In this document: piece by piece, positions 1 to 13,800 of the stretch
Position numbering within the stretch: the first letter of the stretch is position 1
Layout of the letters: each line of letters opens with the position of its first letter
NCBI GenBank assembly: GCA_004335635.1
Contig: QAXH01002413.1
Coordinates: forward strand, 1 to 47,700
Reading direction: 5' to 3'
DNA: 47,700 nt
Source: Chloromonas sp. AAM2
Taxonomy: Eukaryota > Chlorophyta > Chlorophyceae > Chlamydomonadales > Chlamydomonadaceae
Position numbers and translations under genes: made by a program
The notes under the pieces: generated by a model
The model's database searches: none
What the model was told of the DNA's origin: nothing
Seen by the model: the letters and a program-made list of their open reading frames with translations, nothing else

Positions 1-3000
1 TGTCCGATAGCCGTGCCCGGTGGTGCTGAGATGTATGAATGGTGCAGCTGCTGGACAAACTGAGTGTCAGGCAGGAGGCGAGCAATGGCTTCCACGCCCT
101 GGTCTTCTTGCACTTCGCAGCTCACGACGGATAGGGCTGTGGAGAAAGGGCGAGAAGTGGTGAATGGGCCGGGAGGTGGCTTGAGCTTTCGACCAGCGCT
201 CAGCATGCCTGCGGACAGCAAGAAAAACCAAGGACGGACTTGAACACGTGACGAGGCCAAGACACCTGTGTGACCTTATTGAGCTATGCATAAGTGCATT
301 TGCTCCGGCAGTTCTCAAGCCATGGAGCTCACGCCCAATCTGTGGACAGCCGACTCGGTTCTTGGTTTCTAGCTGTACAAAGATGTGCCCCATAAGAGTC
401 ACACCCATACTCCAGTTGGCTGATACAACATGAGCCTGTTCGTATGCCCATCATGCACTGTACCTGATGCAAGCCCCAGGACCACTGGTTTGCCGAACTT
501 GAGTAGCGGCTGCTCCGCACGAGGCACTGCCTGCAGTACGGGGGCTAGATGGGGAAGTGTGACCAGAACGCGCAGTAAGTGTGACCAGCAACATGCACAT
601 ACACGTGATCATTGTTCACATAGGGCTGCATGTGGGCAGAGTGTCATCCCAGTATGAATTGTGACAGCTGCAAGCTGCAAATGTTGCCATTGCCCAGTGC
701 AGTGCAGCCCTCAATTCAGCCGCAGCATGGAACTGCAGCTGTGCAGCTCGCACCAAAGCATAGAGAGCACCACCGACTAGTCCTCCAACAGGCCAAGCAA
801 TCATAACTACCAGCGCTTGCTGGCCCATATTCATACCATTTTTCTCTAAAATATTTCCCATGAATATAGTTCCCATCACCCACCTGGACAGGTAGGCTCG
901 CCACGGCTGCTATCACGTTGCCTATGGGGAAGGGCGAGTAGGGGTGTGCTGCCTGCTTGTGCGCCATGCGCCTCCGCTCCACAGCTCGATGGGCGTCCGT
1001 CTTGAGCTGGCAGCTGAAGTGCACAGCACACGGAATGCCTTGCGTCAGTGAAACACACTGGGTTTGGTTGCATTGCAGCTAGCCATTGGCGCATCCTGAG
1101 CCCCAAAACAGAGGTATGTTGCAAGTATGTGATTTTATATAGTATGTGGTTTTGTGAATGCAAAACAAACCAAATCTCAAACCCAAGGTGGCCAACCAAC
1201 TTGTCGCGTTGCAGGGTGCTTCTGCTACAACACGCGACATGAATAAATCGATGCCAGGGCAGGTACACCGTTAATGGTACATCCGCAGCCACGTCACTAG
1301 ATCCTGACTGCCACATACACCTGGCAGGCCGGAAACCCAAGGCAGCCCATGCCCTGCACATGCCGTGGATGAAGCATGGAAAAGACGAAGGGCATGGAGC
1401 TCGCGCCCACACGTGCTTGCAACTTGACACCGTCCGTCCCACCCCTACGCGTGCTCTGCCCACACACCCTCACACCCTCACACTCACTTCGCCTTTGCCG
1501 CCGCGAGATCATCAGTCAGTTTCACCAGCTGTTCCGCCTGCGTTGCTTCCCCTGCGCCCGCCTCCCTGGTCTGCATGGCTGTGAGGCGGGCGGTGAGGGA
1601 CTCCACCTGGGCCTGAGCGTCGTGCCGCTGCACACACACGCACACGCACACACACACACGTACAATAGGTGGTACACACATGCCGAAGGCCCATGCCTCG
1701 TGCAGCCAAACAAAGAGGGTCACAGCACACAATGCTGTGTAAGCAAGGGGCTGGCAAGGCTTTATTTAGCGCAAACTGTTGGTTTTGATGCCGCCAGTCA
1801 CGATCATGAGAGAGAAAACTAAAAAAAACTAAATGGCCAACCGACAAAAGTAAATGGACAACCAGGGTCAAAGCTCACACCAAAACTCAATCACCAGCCA
1901 CAACACAAACAGTTGTTTGCAACGGTCGCACAAACTGACAGACAACGCCAGTTACGTGCAAGAGTCAGGAGTCCACACACTTTCAAAGTTTGTTTCGAGC
2001 GTCGCGTCTGAAGTTTGCACGTACCTGTTTGAGTGCGATGCTGGCCTGCACTCTGATCTCCTCGCACTCTTCACACGTGACGAACAGCTCTGCAATGGGC
2101 GAGGAAGCAGCGCTCATGAGCGGCTGGGCCACGTCCGGCAGCAGGTGATCAGAACTGCACGTGTGCAGCAATCAGTTGGCAAGGCTTTGGCTTCGGTTTA
2201 GGGGTCGTTACTTTGGGCGGTCAGCAACGGCGACAAATTACTTTGGGTTCATGATAGTTACTTGAGATGGTTAAAACTGGCAGTAATTTGGTTTTGATTT
2301 TAACAGCTTGGCAACGTTTGGGTTTGCGTTCCAGGTAGTTGCTCTGTTGGCGTCAATAGGTTGGGTTGGAGAAAATGGACAACGGCCAATTCACATTGAA
2401 TGTCAATTCACGTTGGATGACGGTCAATTGTCCATTGTCGGTCAATTCACAACGGTCCAATTGTTGGGTTGGGCAAGGTCGTGGCCTTGATCAATCTGTG
2501 CATGTGCTTATCGGCAAGTGTATATAGTGTATATAAAGGAGCCCCAACCTGTGGTTCCTGGTGTTTACAGCGTTTGCTATGGGTCTACTCCAACCAGTGC
2601 CAGGCGCCTTACCAGCCCAGCCTTGCTTAGCTTACATGATGCTGTCTAATGGTCTGCCAGTCATCGAAGTCAGTTAGTTCGGTCAGTCAGTGTACGACCG
2701 GTTCTTCTCACCTGGCCGGCAGCATTGCCATGGCACACCCGACCGGCGGGAGCGGAACCCGATTATCAGCGGCCACCGCGCCCCACGAGGACAGACTCAG
2801 CTCAGGGCTAGCCAGCGCCTGCGGGGAGTCAGCACAGTGGCCACACACACAGCAGGGCGGTCACACATGCGCATTGCACAGGCTGCAGGCATTGCACAGC
2901 CACTGGCAAAAATGATCAACAGCCACGGCAAGCCAACCTGAACTACAGCTGCAGGGACAGGTCCAACCGGCGCACAACCTGCCGTACAGCCCCATTCATT

Positions 3001-5898
3001 GCTCTGAGACTCAGTGGCCAGCAGCAGACGGTGTCAATTGTACATGCCATGCCAGGCGAGAAAGAGCAGTGAGCGGACCAGGTGTCTGCACTCGGCATCA
3101 TGCAAAGGGTGCCATGCCATGCAAGGCCCTACTCGCTGGTTGAGGTACGCCACAAAGCGGCCTAATCTGGGTGCCAGCATATCATACGTGAAACGGTAGT
3201 CCGGGCAGTCCCCTGCATGGACGAGCAGACGAGCATTCCGTTCAAGACCTGGAAAGTGGACAATCCGGCAGAAAGAGCACAAACAATGACCACATGGTAG
3301 CGTGTGCGCTCGTACAGTGTGTAATTGACATTCCCCAGGATGTTTGTGCGGCACGCACTTGAAAATGTCAATAGTTAGTGCCTCACCTCACTGGATGCCA
3401 TGGCTGGCATGCTTGACATGATGGACACACATGACAGTAACTCTCACTGAAGTTAATCACAGCTCGGCGCCTCACCTCTAATGTACATGTGCATGACCCA
3501 GAGCAGCCCCCTGAGATAGCGTTCCAGGTCCGGCTCCTGATTGGTGGCAGCACCCTCAATCTCAAACTCAACATCCGATCCGTTATCGTGGTCATGACCA
3601 GGGCTGGCACCCTTATCACCAGCGACATTACTACCTCCACCACCATCGCTCTTGTTGACAGGCGGCTTGGGTTGTTGAACCTTAACTCCAGACACGCCCT
3701 GCGTGCGCCAGAAGTGGAACGCACCGTTCTCATCAAAAGTTGTGCATACCTTCGGCTATGGCGGAGCAACATGCCACATGCTGCCCGCTGCCTGCGCTTA
3801 TACGTACGCCATTGTCGCTTAAAAACCATCACGGCTCCAACGGCCCATGTGCAGGACGACAAGCCCACAGGATTAGACCGAATTGCCGCAGTAAACGCTT
3901 GCTGTGCAAACAAGCAAGCTGGTCTGTATGCCACACATAGCCACTGGGTGGGGCCATCTTCTCAGTACATGCATCATGCGCAGATTCAGCACTGATGTGC
4001 CATGCCATCTCCAGCGCACCTGCAGGAGGGTGGCTAGGTTAGTGAGGTGCACGTGCGGGTGGCCCGTGGCCGCGTCCACGCGGCAGAGCGCCATGCCCAC
4101 GCCCGCAGCTGTGCCGCGCCGCTTGACGTACGCGTGCCATACGCCTGCGCGGCCAAACACAGCCAAGCACGTGCACGCTGGTCAGCAAGTCTACCTGATG
4201 GTGAACCTCATACACACAACAAGTTGGCAGATGCTTGTCAACCAATCCGGTTTGCCATCCTGACTGCTATGCTACGTCATCCTGACTGGTTACAGCCACA
4301 TGTTTTCTCAGGCGCTCTGTCCAACACCCGCTCCACAGCCCTTGCTGCTAAGGCCCGCTCCCTCTGCCTGGCCCTCGTGCCCCCCAAGCTGCCCCCTGGC
4401 TGGCTCACTGTCTAAGTTGACGCCCGGCATGCTGGGCAGGTAGTCGTTACCACTGGCCAGCACGGCCATGAGGGTAAGGTCCATCTTCATGCCCAACAGC
4501 TTGGAAGATTCAGTCTGCGCGCGTGCATGGCATGGGGAGCTGATAACACACTGGCACATGAACACAGCAACGGCACCTCCAACCCCAGCATCCGAGATGT
4601 GGCATGAATACGCATTGCTAGTTATACTGGTGTTTGGTCAGGCAAAAACCAAATCTCACCATTGCACATCCAAACTGCGATATCCCTCTGCCTTCTTCGT
4701 CAATTGCAACAACCCATGGCTGCTGAATGCTGTTAAATGCGATAGCAAACAACATAATAATGGACTGCAGAGGCTGGAGGTGCTGGGCTTGTTTGCTGAC
4801 GACGTCTGGCACGTGGTGAATACCGTGCGACACCCAAATGCAGTGTGCCTCCCTGGTGCATGCACGTATCATGCATGGACCATTCACCATGGGTAGCTGT
4901 GTGTGCGACGCATGCAGGTGCTTTTTGAGCCATGCAGCATGCAGCGCGTCCACGCTGAACACCTGCACAACACACGCATCAAACCCAATAAACGCACATT
5001 ACTTGAACCGATCCAGTGTTGACACAGTGTGCAAACCGTTGGCAGCATGTTGGCCACACATTACATTCTGAGCAGATGTCAAAAGCCCGAAGCAAACAAA
5101 AAAGAGTCTCAAGCTCTCTGTAGCAAGCGTTTGCGCACAGCCATCACCATGAATAGAAAGTCAGCAAGTTGATGCCAAACACGAGTGGTTGAGGAATTCA
5201 TGAAGTTTCCAAGCCTGCATCAACACCAAGCTCACATGTGCATGGGTATAGCTACCCCTGCGCCCAGACACGTGTCTATCTGTGCCTGTGCCCCTCGCCA
5301 CGCCCCCGTGCCTGTGCCCCTTGCCACGCCCCTGGGCCTGTGCGCCTCGCCACGCCCCCGTGCCTGTGCCCCTTGCCACGCCCCTGGGCCTGTGCCCCTC
5401 GCCACGCCCCTGTGTGTGTGCCCCTCGCCACGCCCCTGTGCCTGTGCCCCTCGCCACGCCCCTGTGCCTGTGCCCCTCGCCATGCCCCTGCGCCTGTGCC
5501 CCTCGCCACGCCCCTGCGCCTGTGCCCCTCGCCACGCCCCTGTGCCTGTGCCCCTCGCCATGTCATCACATGTGGGCTACGCTGTATTCCAAGTCTGCTT
5601 CCTGCTCGAGTCCCGGCGTTGAACGATGCTCTGTTCACGCCTGTTTTGCCTCTGTGCACGCGCACCCCGCCATGCCTCCCACCTTCATGCCCTTGTGTAG
5701 GTTCTTGTCATCCGTCATGGCGGTGTTGGCCACATAGAGGTGGTCCCGCCACGCCACGCACGCCATCAACACAAGGTCAGCGTCATCGCCCACAATAACT
5801 GCACGAGCAAAGGTAGCAAGGCAGGACAAAATCACACACACACACACACACACACACAACACACACACAGACACACACACACACACAACACACACACA

Positions 5899-5930
<32 letters not shown>

Positions 5931-8248
5931 ACCCCCACCACCCCCACACACACAGGACGATGGCACACGGCAGGTTGCAGAAGCAGTGGTGGATAAGGAG
6001 GCATATACTGGAAATTTCAAGGGACAGTACACGCCCACAGATGCAGTCATGTGCGTGGAGGCAAATACTGGCTGCACTAGGGGGCCGCACACGTCAGCGC
6101 CCGCGCTCTCGCTGTTCATGCGCTGACTCACTGTGTGTGTCCTCAGGGCTGCACTCATGCCAGGGTCTAGCCAGCCGACCTAGAATCTTGACTTCCCCTT
6201 CGCCCTGGCACACAGACGGCGGGAATGCAGTGGTTGGGTCATGCAGCAGTTGGAACAACCAGCTTTTTTGTTTTGTTGTCCGCAGTAGCGGCTGAAAAAA
6301 CCTGGAAGAATGCACGCAGGCCTGCACTACAGCAGGCAAACACCCGTTTGCCCCACCCGTGCAAATGCACTTTGCTGCATGTTTCATGAACCGGCGAGTC
6401 TCCACAGCCAATCCCAGGCAAAACTTCATCCCAAACTTGTCCTCCGCAGCAGCTGATCATTAAAACAGTGCCTCCATGCCAAACGTGACCCAAGCTTGAT
6501 GCTTTGACATGTACAGCAATCATATTCACATTCGCGGCGCACCATGACGGTGCCGTCTGACAGCTCGAACTTGAGGTGCGACCAGCGGCGGCTCTGCAGC
6601 TTCTGGCAGACCCTGCGGCACACACACACACACGCACGGCAGGAGCTAACACACAGCCCCACACAGCCGCTCGTCTGTTGACCGCCAAGTGACAGTGCCT
6701 GCTCGCAACACAAGTCCAGGCCCTGACCTTGTGGGCATATAGCCTCACTCTTTTCTCATCAGTTCCTGGGCTGAATTACGTCAGTGTCCACTTCAGTCTG
6801 CACTCAAATGCTCAGTCCGCTGTGAAATGTGACTGAACCGAAATTGAAATCTTGGCCTTTCGCGGAGGAGAACATTCTTGGCAGACACCACCGCCCAGCA
6901 CATGCAGCCCGCTGCATACCAGTGCACGAGAGACAGCGTTGCATCCAGCATGAAGCGGGTGCCTGGGGTGATAGCGTTGCTGCTCAACTTGACATCCACT
7001 CCACCTTTGACACTCTTTCCCACTTTCTGCATGGTGAAAAGTGTCAACACAGTCTACTTGCCAACCAACACGCCTCAAGCCTAGCTAGTGAAGGCCAAAA
7101 ACATCAGCATGTAAGGGCTCGCAACGCGGCATAGACGGCACGTGACCTTCAAACACTCAGTGACTGGTTTCCCTGGTTTGCGAGGTCATGGAGCACACTC
7201 AGTGCAGAGACTGCTGTCAAGTCTGGAAAGTAACTTGAGAGTGCCCCACCTTTCGCCTTGAGCGCTGTGTGAGCAGTTTTGCCAGCGGTGCGGGCCCATC
7301 CACCGCCAGCATGACACTCTTACGGGGCGAGGTGACCTCCAACAAACCGTTCAGTTTGGAGTACAGCTTCTTGTGGAAGCCTGGCCAGGTCCTGCCTGCA
7401 CAGCTTTGGGACGGTGACACACTTTTTGTCAGCGGTGCTGCTGAGGCAGAGTTGCCACTGTCCGCCAAGGCAATCTGGGCGGTTCAGTTTGGGCTGAGTT
7501 TGGGCCAGAGAAAACAGCACCTGACAATCTGCCAGTTCTATACATGTGTTGTTGCGGCCAAAGCATGCATGATCAGATGCTTTTCAAGCAGCCCAATTGA
7601 AACAGAACGGCCCATCGCTGGCCGACTGTTGTGCCAAGGTGATGCATCAAATGACGTACATGTACACACAAGTACAGCTGATCCACAACCAAATGCATGG
7701 TAGGCATGTGCATATGGCATCACAGACAACTGTTCCTAAGCACTTGATAACCAGAACCTAACCGGTCTTTCCGTTCATTCTTTCGCTGCCCCCACTGCTG
7801 CTAATGCCGCTGTTGCTGCTGCTGGCATTGTCGTTGTCTGGTATGCACTTGCCTGTGCGCAGCGCGTTGTGCATGATGCTGTTGAGGTCCACGTAAACAT
7901 GATCCACCTGCAAAACATGGTGGCGTCCATGAGTGTCTTGTGTGCATGCAACTATCTGGGGTTGCATAAGACAGCAACCTTAGGGAGGAAAAGCAACCTA
8001 AGGAGAAAGGTTCGTACATTATACAAGCTGTAAATTGAGGACAAGTCCTGACCAGAAGCAGGTACCCGGGTGCAGGCCACCTCAGCCTACCTGCACTTCA
8101 GACAGTGGCACGTATGCCCCCTTGTTGTTTTGCTCAAACCTGTGAGATAGACATAGGTTAGAGGCTTGCGCGGAGAATTCCACCAGGTCTGAAGCAAGCT
8201 GCAGGACCATGCAGTTGCCCACCATTTGTTGAACCCTGGGATGCCCAT
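1..8248 (-). CDS. XRN-family 5'-3' exoribonuclease, C-terminus off the left edge
   Basis: Processive 5'-3' RNA exonuclease of the XRN family (RNA decay). Exons in order: 8223-8248, 8091-8139, 7763-7907, 7250-7395, 6920-7026, 6543-6612, 6132-6204, 5683-5798, 4888-4962, 4409-4514, 4020-4144, 3476-3698, 3133-3212, 2712-2818, 2025-2154, 1488-1627, 884-1013, 464-530, 1-208; phases agree throughout. It starts MGIPGFNKW, like XRN N-termini. All seven family acidic catalytic residues can be placed: Asp32 (VDLNS), Asp106 (AVDGPAP, followed by QRSRRK), Glu183/Glu185 (GEGEVKI), Asp211/Asp213 (DDADL) and Asp293 (SGNDYLP). Further on are YLRGLLWVMHMYIRG, PLPPVGCAMAMLP and LLPDVAQPLMSAASSPI, matching the conserved region 2 order. 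After that comes a predicted coiled coil (exon 1488-1627), less like XRN1/XRN2. The acceptor of exon 4 could also be 7380. About 707 residues are visible. Whether it is cytoplasmic or nuclear cannot be told. Confidence 0.88.
5283..5568. repeat. 26-bp minisatellite in an XRN intron
   Basis: About eleven copies of a 26-bp C-rich unit (core GCCCCTCGCCACGCCCCTGT) lie in the XRN intron between exons 4888-4962 and 5683-5798. Copies differ by one or two bases. Because 26 is not a multiple of 3, open frames exist in all phases on both strands and give long artificial Gly/Arg/Ala or Pro/Cys proteins. These are not genes. Confidence 0.93.
5836..5952. repeat. (CA)n microsatellite
   Basis: An interrupted CA/CACAGA tract of about 117 bp lies in the XRN intron between exons 5683-5798 and 6132-6204. 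Shorter CA tracts sit just upstream of other XRN acceptors (around 1630-1660 and 6616-6632), where on the coding strand they form GT/TG tracts before the AG. Confidence 0.9.
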
Positions 8249-10885
8249 CTGTCGGCGCCGGCAACGCCACCAAACTCCGATACACAAAGCCCACCAGCAA
8301 TGATTTGGCGAGTGAACGGCAAATTACGATGCTCAAGTGTCGCAAAAACCCTAACCGCCGGTTTCTCATGGCTCATTAAAGGCTGCAAGGAAGGCTCTTC
8401 CACGGGGCATTCAACGCTTATTGACTCACGCTTTTGAACGCTTCATTCAGCATTTGAACGTTTAGCATTGGTGGGAGTGTCAAGCCAGCCCTCAGCTGTA
8501 CATAAGGGTTTGCCGTTTTCTGTGGTCTGTGTTTGAATGTGAGCTGGCTTGCCTCTGGGGGATGTGTAAAACACCTCACGGCCCATGCCATGCTGCACAG
8601 CATGTTTTCTTGTTTTGATGGCTGGGTGGTGTATATGCGGCTGCGTATGACATGGCTGCTGCAGACTACACTGTCTGAAATATTACTAGTGGTTTGAAAT
8701 ATTGCAGGAGGATTGCGATTTTATCAAGCCTGCAAACAGCCTTACATGGGGAGGGACTTGTATCCGTCCAACCTAGTGACGGTATATATATAAGAAGTTT
8801 GCGTTTTCACTCTGACGTCAAACAACATGTCACATTGAGGCCAGCGTGGCATTGAGTGGCTGCCTGTGGTCCTTGTAGCCCCAGCCTTACCGCCAGCTGG
8901 CTGGGTATCACGAGGCGCCTATTGAGCTGAGTGCGTCGAGGCTGTTGTGTATGATAATGGGAGGGACTCCCACCCTAACAGGATGAGGTTGGGCCGCAAC
9001 TCTCGGGGCAACTCACTGCTAAACTGAACCCCTATAACTAAGTCGCTATGCGCAGTCTGCTGGCGTGCTGAATTGCTGTCGTCAAAAGCGTGCTCAACTA
9101 CTGCGGCACATTGTTTACATGCCAAATCTCACACCTACAAAGGCATGCTGCAAAGCACTGTCCCGCCGCTACGCATGAGCTTCTCGCCTCTACCGCCCGA
9201 AATTCTGCGCTCGCCGCACGTAGTAGCCGTCAGAATGACTGTTGAAACGCTGTTGCACGCCAGGCAGAGTGCGTCCAAACATTTCCATTACAAACATGTG
9301 TCATTGATCATGCACAGGCATTAACAACTCAACCAGAAAGTGATTGATCGTGCGCATACATTGTGGGTAGACCAGCGTGCCACCACTCACGTGCAGACAA
9401 TTTGTATCCAAGCATTCCACCTGCGGAATTCTGTGTCCAAGCATCACACCTACCAAGTTGACCACGGCAATCCTCATCAATGCGCCAGTTCACTGTTCCC
9501 ATGTGTACCATCCGACCCGGTTCCGAAAATAACAATCCTGATCACAACAACCTGGAACACAGCTTTTGTTCAACAAGTGAGCTTTTCGATCGCTAGTCAT
9601 CATGGTTCAGACAGCATCGCAACTTGCAATACACCAAAACGGTCACCCCTCGTGTCTGAACGAGCTGGTGGGCTGTTCTAACCTTCACTTTCACAACAGT
9701 ATAGTCGGTTATAAACATCAATACCCACAACTCATCTCTTTGCTTGCTCAGCACACATAGGCCTTAGAATTGAACTTCAAATCAATGTGCTGCTCTTCTT
9801 ATCACCCCACACACCAGAAACACGTTGTAACAGAGCGGAATCGATGTAGAGAATCCTTTGGCAAGCCTAACACGCTTTATAAGCCTCCTGCAACAGTTTG
9901 CATATTCTGATGCGCAGTTGAAGTAGGTTGGTTCAACTACCACACGTGGTGCAGCAAGGTGTGGCAACAAGTTTACGAATAGGCATCGTTTGGCAAACGG
10001 AGACAACGGCTCTTGACAACTGCCCTCGACCAATTGTCCATAGTTTTCGAACAAATTGTCCGCAGAAGCAACAATTCCCTACCTTGTCACGCTGTGTGGT
10101 AGCAGTGGCGCAGCGTTGTGTGGGGTCTCCAGCAAGAATGCGCGCAGCAACGGAAAATGAGTGCCGGTCAGACCAGCAACTGCATGCTGGGGTGGAGAGC
10201 ACTTGCACCTCCTTCAGCCCTGGACTCCTGCTCTCACCGCTAGGGCTGCTGCTGCTGCGCTGAGCACGCAATCAACTCCAAGAGCACACTGAGTTCTATT
10301 CGCGATCCGTACTTCGTCATACCCAACATACCCCACATACATGGTCATGCTTGACATATGTTGTCATACTCAACTCTTGGTTGAAGCCATGCTTCTCAGG
10401 TCGGAGACATGATTCTTTCGTGTTACCAGCTCATTGAAAACCCTCCTTGTACTTCTTGCGCCATGGCTCCGACATCATCAGCCCGATAATAACCTTACCC
10501 ACGTGTGAATCACAGGGCTCTTCCCACGTGGAACGCAGCTGGATGCTTATGTGCGACGTGCAGCCGGTGCTGTGTCTGCTACGATGAGGTCAGGAGGCAC
10601 TGGGTCGTGATGCATGCTGGATTCACTGAGAGCCAGAAGGTCCGCGAGGACGTTGCTCCCAGCGGACGTATTCTACAGAGGGGTGGGTTTTGCAGGGCAG
10701 GACAGCAATCACCACGCAGACGGGGCTAGCTGATGCCAATAAATGCAGGGCAGCAACTGAGTGGCAGGCAAGGAGCATGTTATGCAACAACAAACTGGCT
10801 GATGAGTACATGCAAGCTGGCGAAGGAATGGTGCCAGGATGGTGTGAACTGAACAGTCTGTGAGTGCAGCAGGAAAGTGACTGGT
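8249..10885. other. Intergenic region between XRN and the receptor kinase
   Basis: 2.6 kb between the XRN start codon and the receptor kinase stop codon; both genes are on the minus strand, so this should hold the XRN promoter and the kinase 3' UTR. A TATATATATAA string is at 8783-8793, about 540 bp upstream of the XRN ATG. I found no TGTAA poly(A) signal close to the kinase stop. A plus-strand stretch at 9175-9280 reads protein-like (LPPEILRSPHVVAV) but I found no matching exons. No gene is called. Confidence 0.5.
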
Positions 10886-13800
10886 CTATTTGAACATTTT
10901 CCCGCAAGGTTCCCACATGGCCCACAGCTCTGCCCCACTTGCCATGAGTGCCTGGCAGCTGGTGCCCTGGGAGGCGCCGGAGCCATCCGTCCCGCTGTTC
11001 TCGCTGCTCTGGCTGTCACGCCAACCCTCAAGCCCCGCCTGGCGCAAGCCGCTGTCCTGGTGCGACATACCGTTGGCATAGCCGTTGTCGCTCCAGTTTT
11101 GACGGCCCTGCATGGCAGTCAGTTGGTAGCAATAGTCAGAGGCCACCCTCCGGGCTGCGCCTCATGGCAGTCAACAAGAGGCCACCCTCCAGGCTGTACT
11201 GAGCAGTGAAACCAGCCTCATACTACCACATGCATTTGATTATCAGCAGCCCGCAGCGTTGGCCCTGCTGCAATCCACACAGTTCACACAGGCAGTCACA
11301 CGCTCGCTAGATTTCCTCTTGACCAGCTGACCACAACCCGATCTTGGCTGTTCTTCGTTGCCCACCTGCGATATTTTTACAGTGTGTGCAACCCACCTTG
11401 GGACCCTGCCATGTCTGGGGGTATTGGACCGCTGATGGACCGACGGTATCCACAGCCGGAAACACGCTGGGGTCTGGCGTGCTGCAGGCTGCCTGATGCG
11501 CCTGCATTGCCATGGCCTCAGCCACCGCATCCCACACAGCCGGTAGCACCACGCCCGCAGCAGGCATCTGTGTGGCTGGTGACTGCATGGAGGCGCCAGT
11601 GCCGGCAGGTGACAGCAGGCGCGGTTGCAACAGCAGAGGGAGTGGTAGAGCCAACTCCTGCAGTGCGGCTCTGACTGATGCTTTGGATGGCATCCCACCA
11701 GTGCAGTCACTGCTGCTGCCTCCCCCTGTGCTGGTAGCACCCAAACTTGATGGCGGCCTGTGTGCACTGGCAGGGCGCTGCTGCCACGGAGGGGTTACCA
11801 TGCGACTGATCTTGCTGCCACTGGCACCACCCCGCTGCCACAGCCTGCTGGGCGATGGCTGTGCTGTCCCGCTGCTGCCGTTGCTATCGGATACCGGCCT
11901 ATCAAAGTCATACATCATGCTCCCGCTGCTCCTGTGGCCTGCATCCATAGATCGACGTGCCGCTGCTGCTGCCGCTGCTGCAGCTGGCACCTTGCGGTGT
12001 GCGGCATCAAGGAAGCTCACCAGACCAGACAGCAGCTCGTCTTCCTGTCGATTCCAGATCATACTCGCGTTTGGTGTGATGAGTTTCTCGCCAGTGTGCC
12101 CAGCCGTGCTGGCATCAGGCGTGAGGCCAGACCGCGTCTCTCCTGCAGCGCTGGCTCGAGAAGGGGAAGCGCCTTGCAATTCTCCAGTGTTCCAGGGTTG
12201 GCATGCTTGAGGCGTGCTGGGGCTCTGCCAGCTGATTTCGGACGTCGACCACAGGAGCCCTGCCCCACGGCCGTCTGAAGCACCGTCCACCCGTGTCACC
12301 CCAACCGGCAACGAGCTGATTCCTTTCATAGGCAGCATCACATCGCAGCGGCTCGTTGGCGCTGATGACGTGCCATCGGGCCGCACCGAACCAAGCAACA
12401 CCAGATGCAGCAGCTGCGGTTGCGACTGGACACTAAGAGATTCTCCATCAGCAACTGCAATACCTCCCTTGCCAAGGATGTCACCACCAGCACCTTGGAT
12501 GCCCACATTGCCTCGCAAGTCCCTTCTGGAGCCTTCACCTCCTGCACCAACACCCATTGTTGAACGACCACTGCCGCCGCCACCACGGCCGACAACAGAG
12601 CGATTCGGCTCGGGTGCGTCAGAAGGTCCTCCAGCGTTCCACCCGCTGGAAGGTTCTGTTCCGGGACTGGACGCGTCTGGGCCTGAGGTGTCGACGTCAG
12701 CATCGCTCCCATGTGCGCTGTGCCTGTGAAGCAAGAAAATACAAAAACAATGCAATTGTGTGGATTGTGCGATGCGGCAGTGTGCTACATGTCGGATGAT
12801 CTGTCCCGACGACTCCTATGCCATAGCACACACAATATCGGTGCGTGCGGCCGTGATTGCAGCTGGGACTGAACGCACCACCTTCCCAGTGCACCACCGT
12901 GTCCGAACTGAGAATTGTGAATGTCACTTGTGGACAGGTGCCAGGAACGAGATTGATGTGGTGGGGTGTAGCACAAGCTCGACGGCTTGAGATCATGCAA
13001 GTCTCATCACTACTCGACTTACCCACGCATCAAGCTGCTGACAATCGCCACTTGCCGATGCTGCAGAATGCCCTTTGCACTTGTGCTGCGCCGGCCTGTG
13101 ATGCCCAGAAAGTTTCCTTCGCCGCCTTTGTCTGGCCCATTCTCTGCACTGCCGTTGCAGCTACCACAGTTGCAAAGCTCCCTTGACTGCCGCAGTCCTC
13201 CAGTGTGGTGAACGCAAGGGACGAGTGAATTGGTAGTGAGCGCCAGTGGATTCATCCCCTTGGGCGAATCGTAACAATCACTTGATTCATCCATGGAGGA
13301 GACTGCGTTGTGGCCCACTGTGTGGCGCCGCAGCGGCGGCCCGAGCAGCGTTTTGGCCATGCTATCCCCGCCAAGATATGTGTCCGCTGTTCTGTTGCGT
13401 GTTAGGCGCCTGCCAGCATTCTGGAGCGGGCCGGGAACACCGGCGAGCCAGTAGCGATGTGCTGCACCACGCCGTTGGGAGCGGCGTGCACTGCCACCAC
13501 CACCACTGGCGTGCCGGCGTGACCCCGTGGCCGTGCTGCTTTCACGCAGGCCTGCATGCGCGGCTCCTGATGCGGCTATCCATGCATCAAACGTCGCCAT
13601 GGACGTGGTCCAAGCGGACGGGGCAACTCGCACTGCACCCGTGTCAGGAAGGGGTTTATCCTGCAGCCCCGGCCGAGAACGTCCTAGACTTCTGTTGACC
13701 GCAGCGCCAGCACGGCTGACGGGCTTGGTGCCGTTGGCGGGTGCGGCTAGGATCATAGCAGCAACAGGCTGCAGCGCAGAGACTGGTGCTGATGCACCTG

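Noticed and set aside
5161..5798. Long open frames rich in Gly/Arg/Ala or Pro/Cys on both strands
   Set aside because: They are products of the 26-bp minisatellite, open in every phase because the unit length is not a multiple of three.
5635..6158. Cys/Val-rich and His/Thr-rich open frames
   Set aside because: They are translations of the CA microsatellite; the real coding part here is the XRN exon 5683-5798.
8783..8793. TATA box for the XRN gene
   Set aside because: It lies about 540 bp upstream of the ATG and the sequence is a simple TA run that reads the same on both strands; without a mapped start site it cannot be called a promoter.
9166..9324. Plus-strand gene starting around 9166
   Set aside because: A short stretch looks protein-like, but I found no second exon, splice site chain or family motif.
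11512..12729. Long plus-strand open frames opposite the kinase tail
   Set aside because: They lie opposite exons with low-complexity GC-rich codons and have no matching exons or family motifs.
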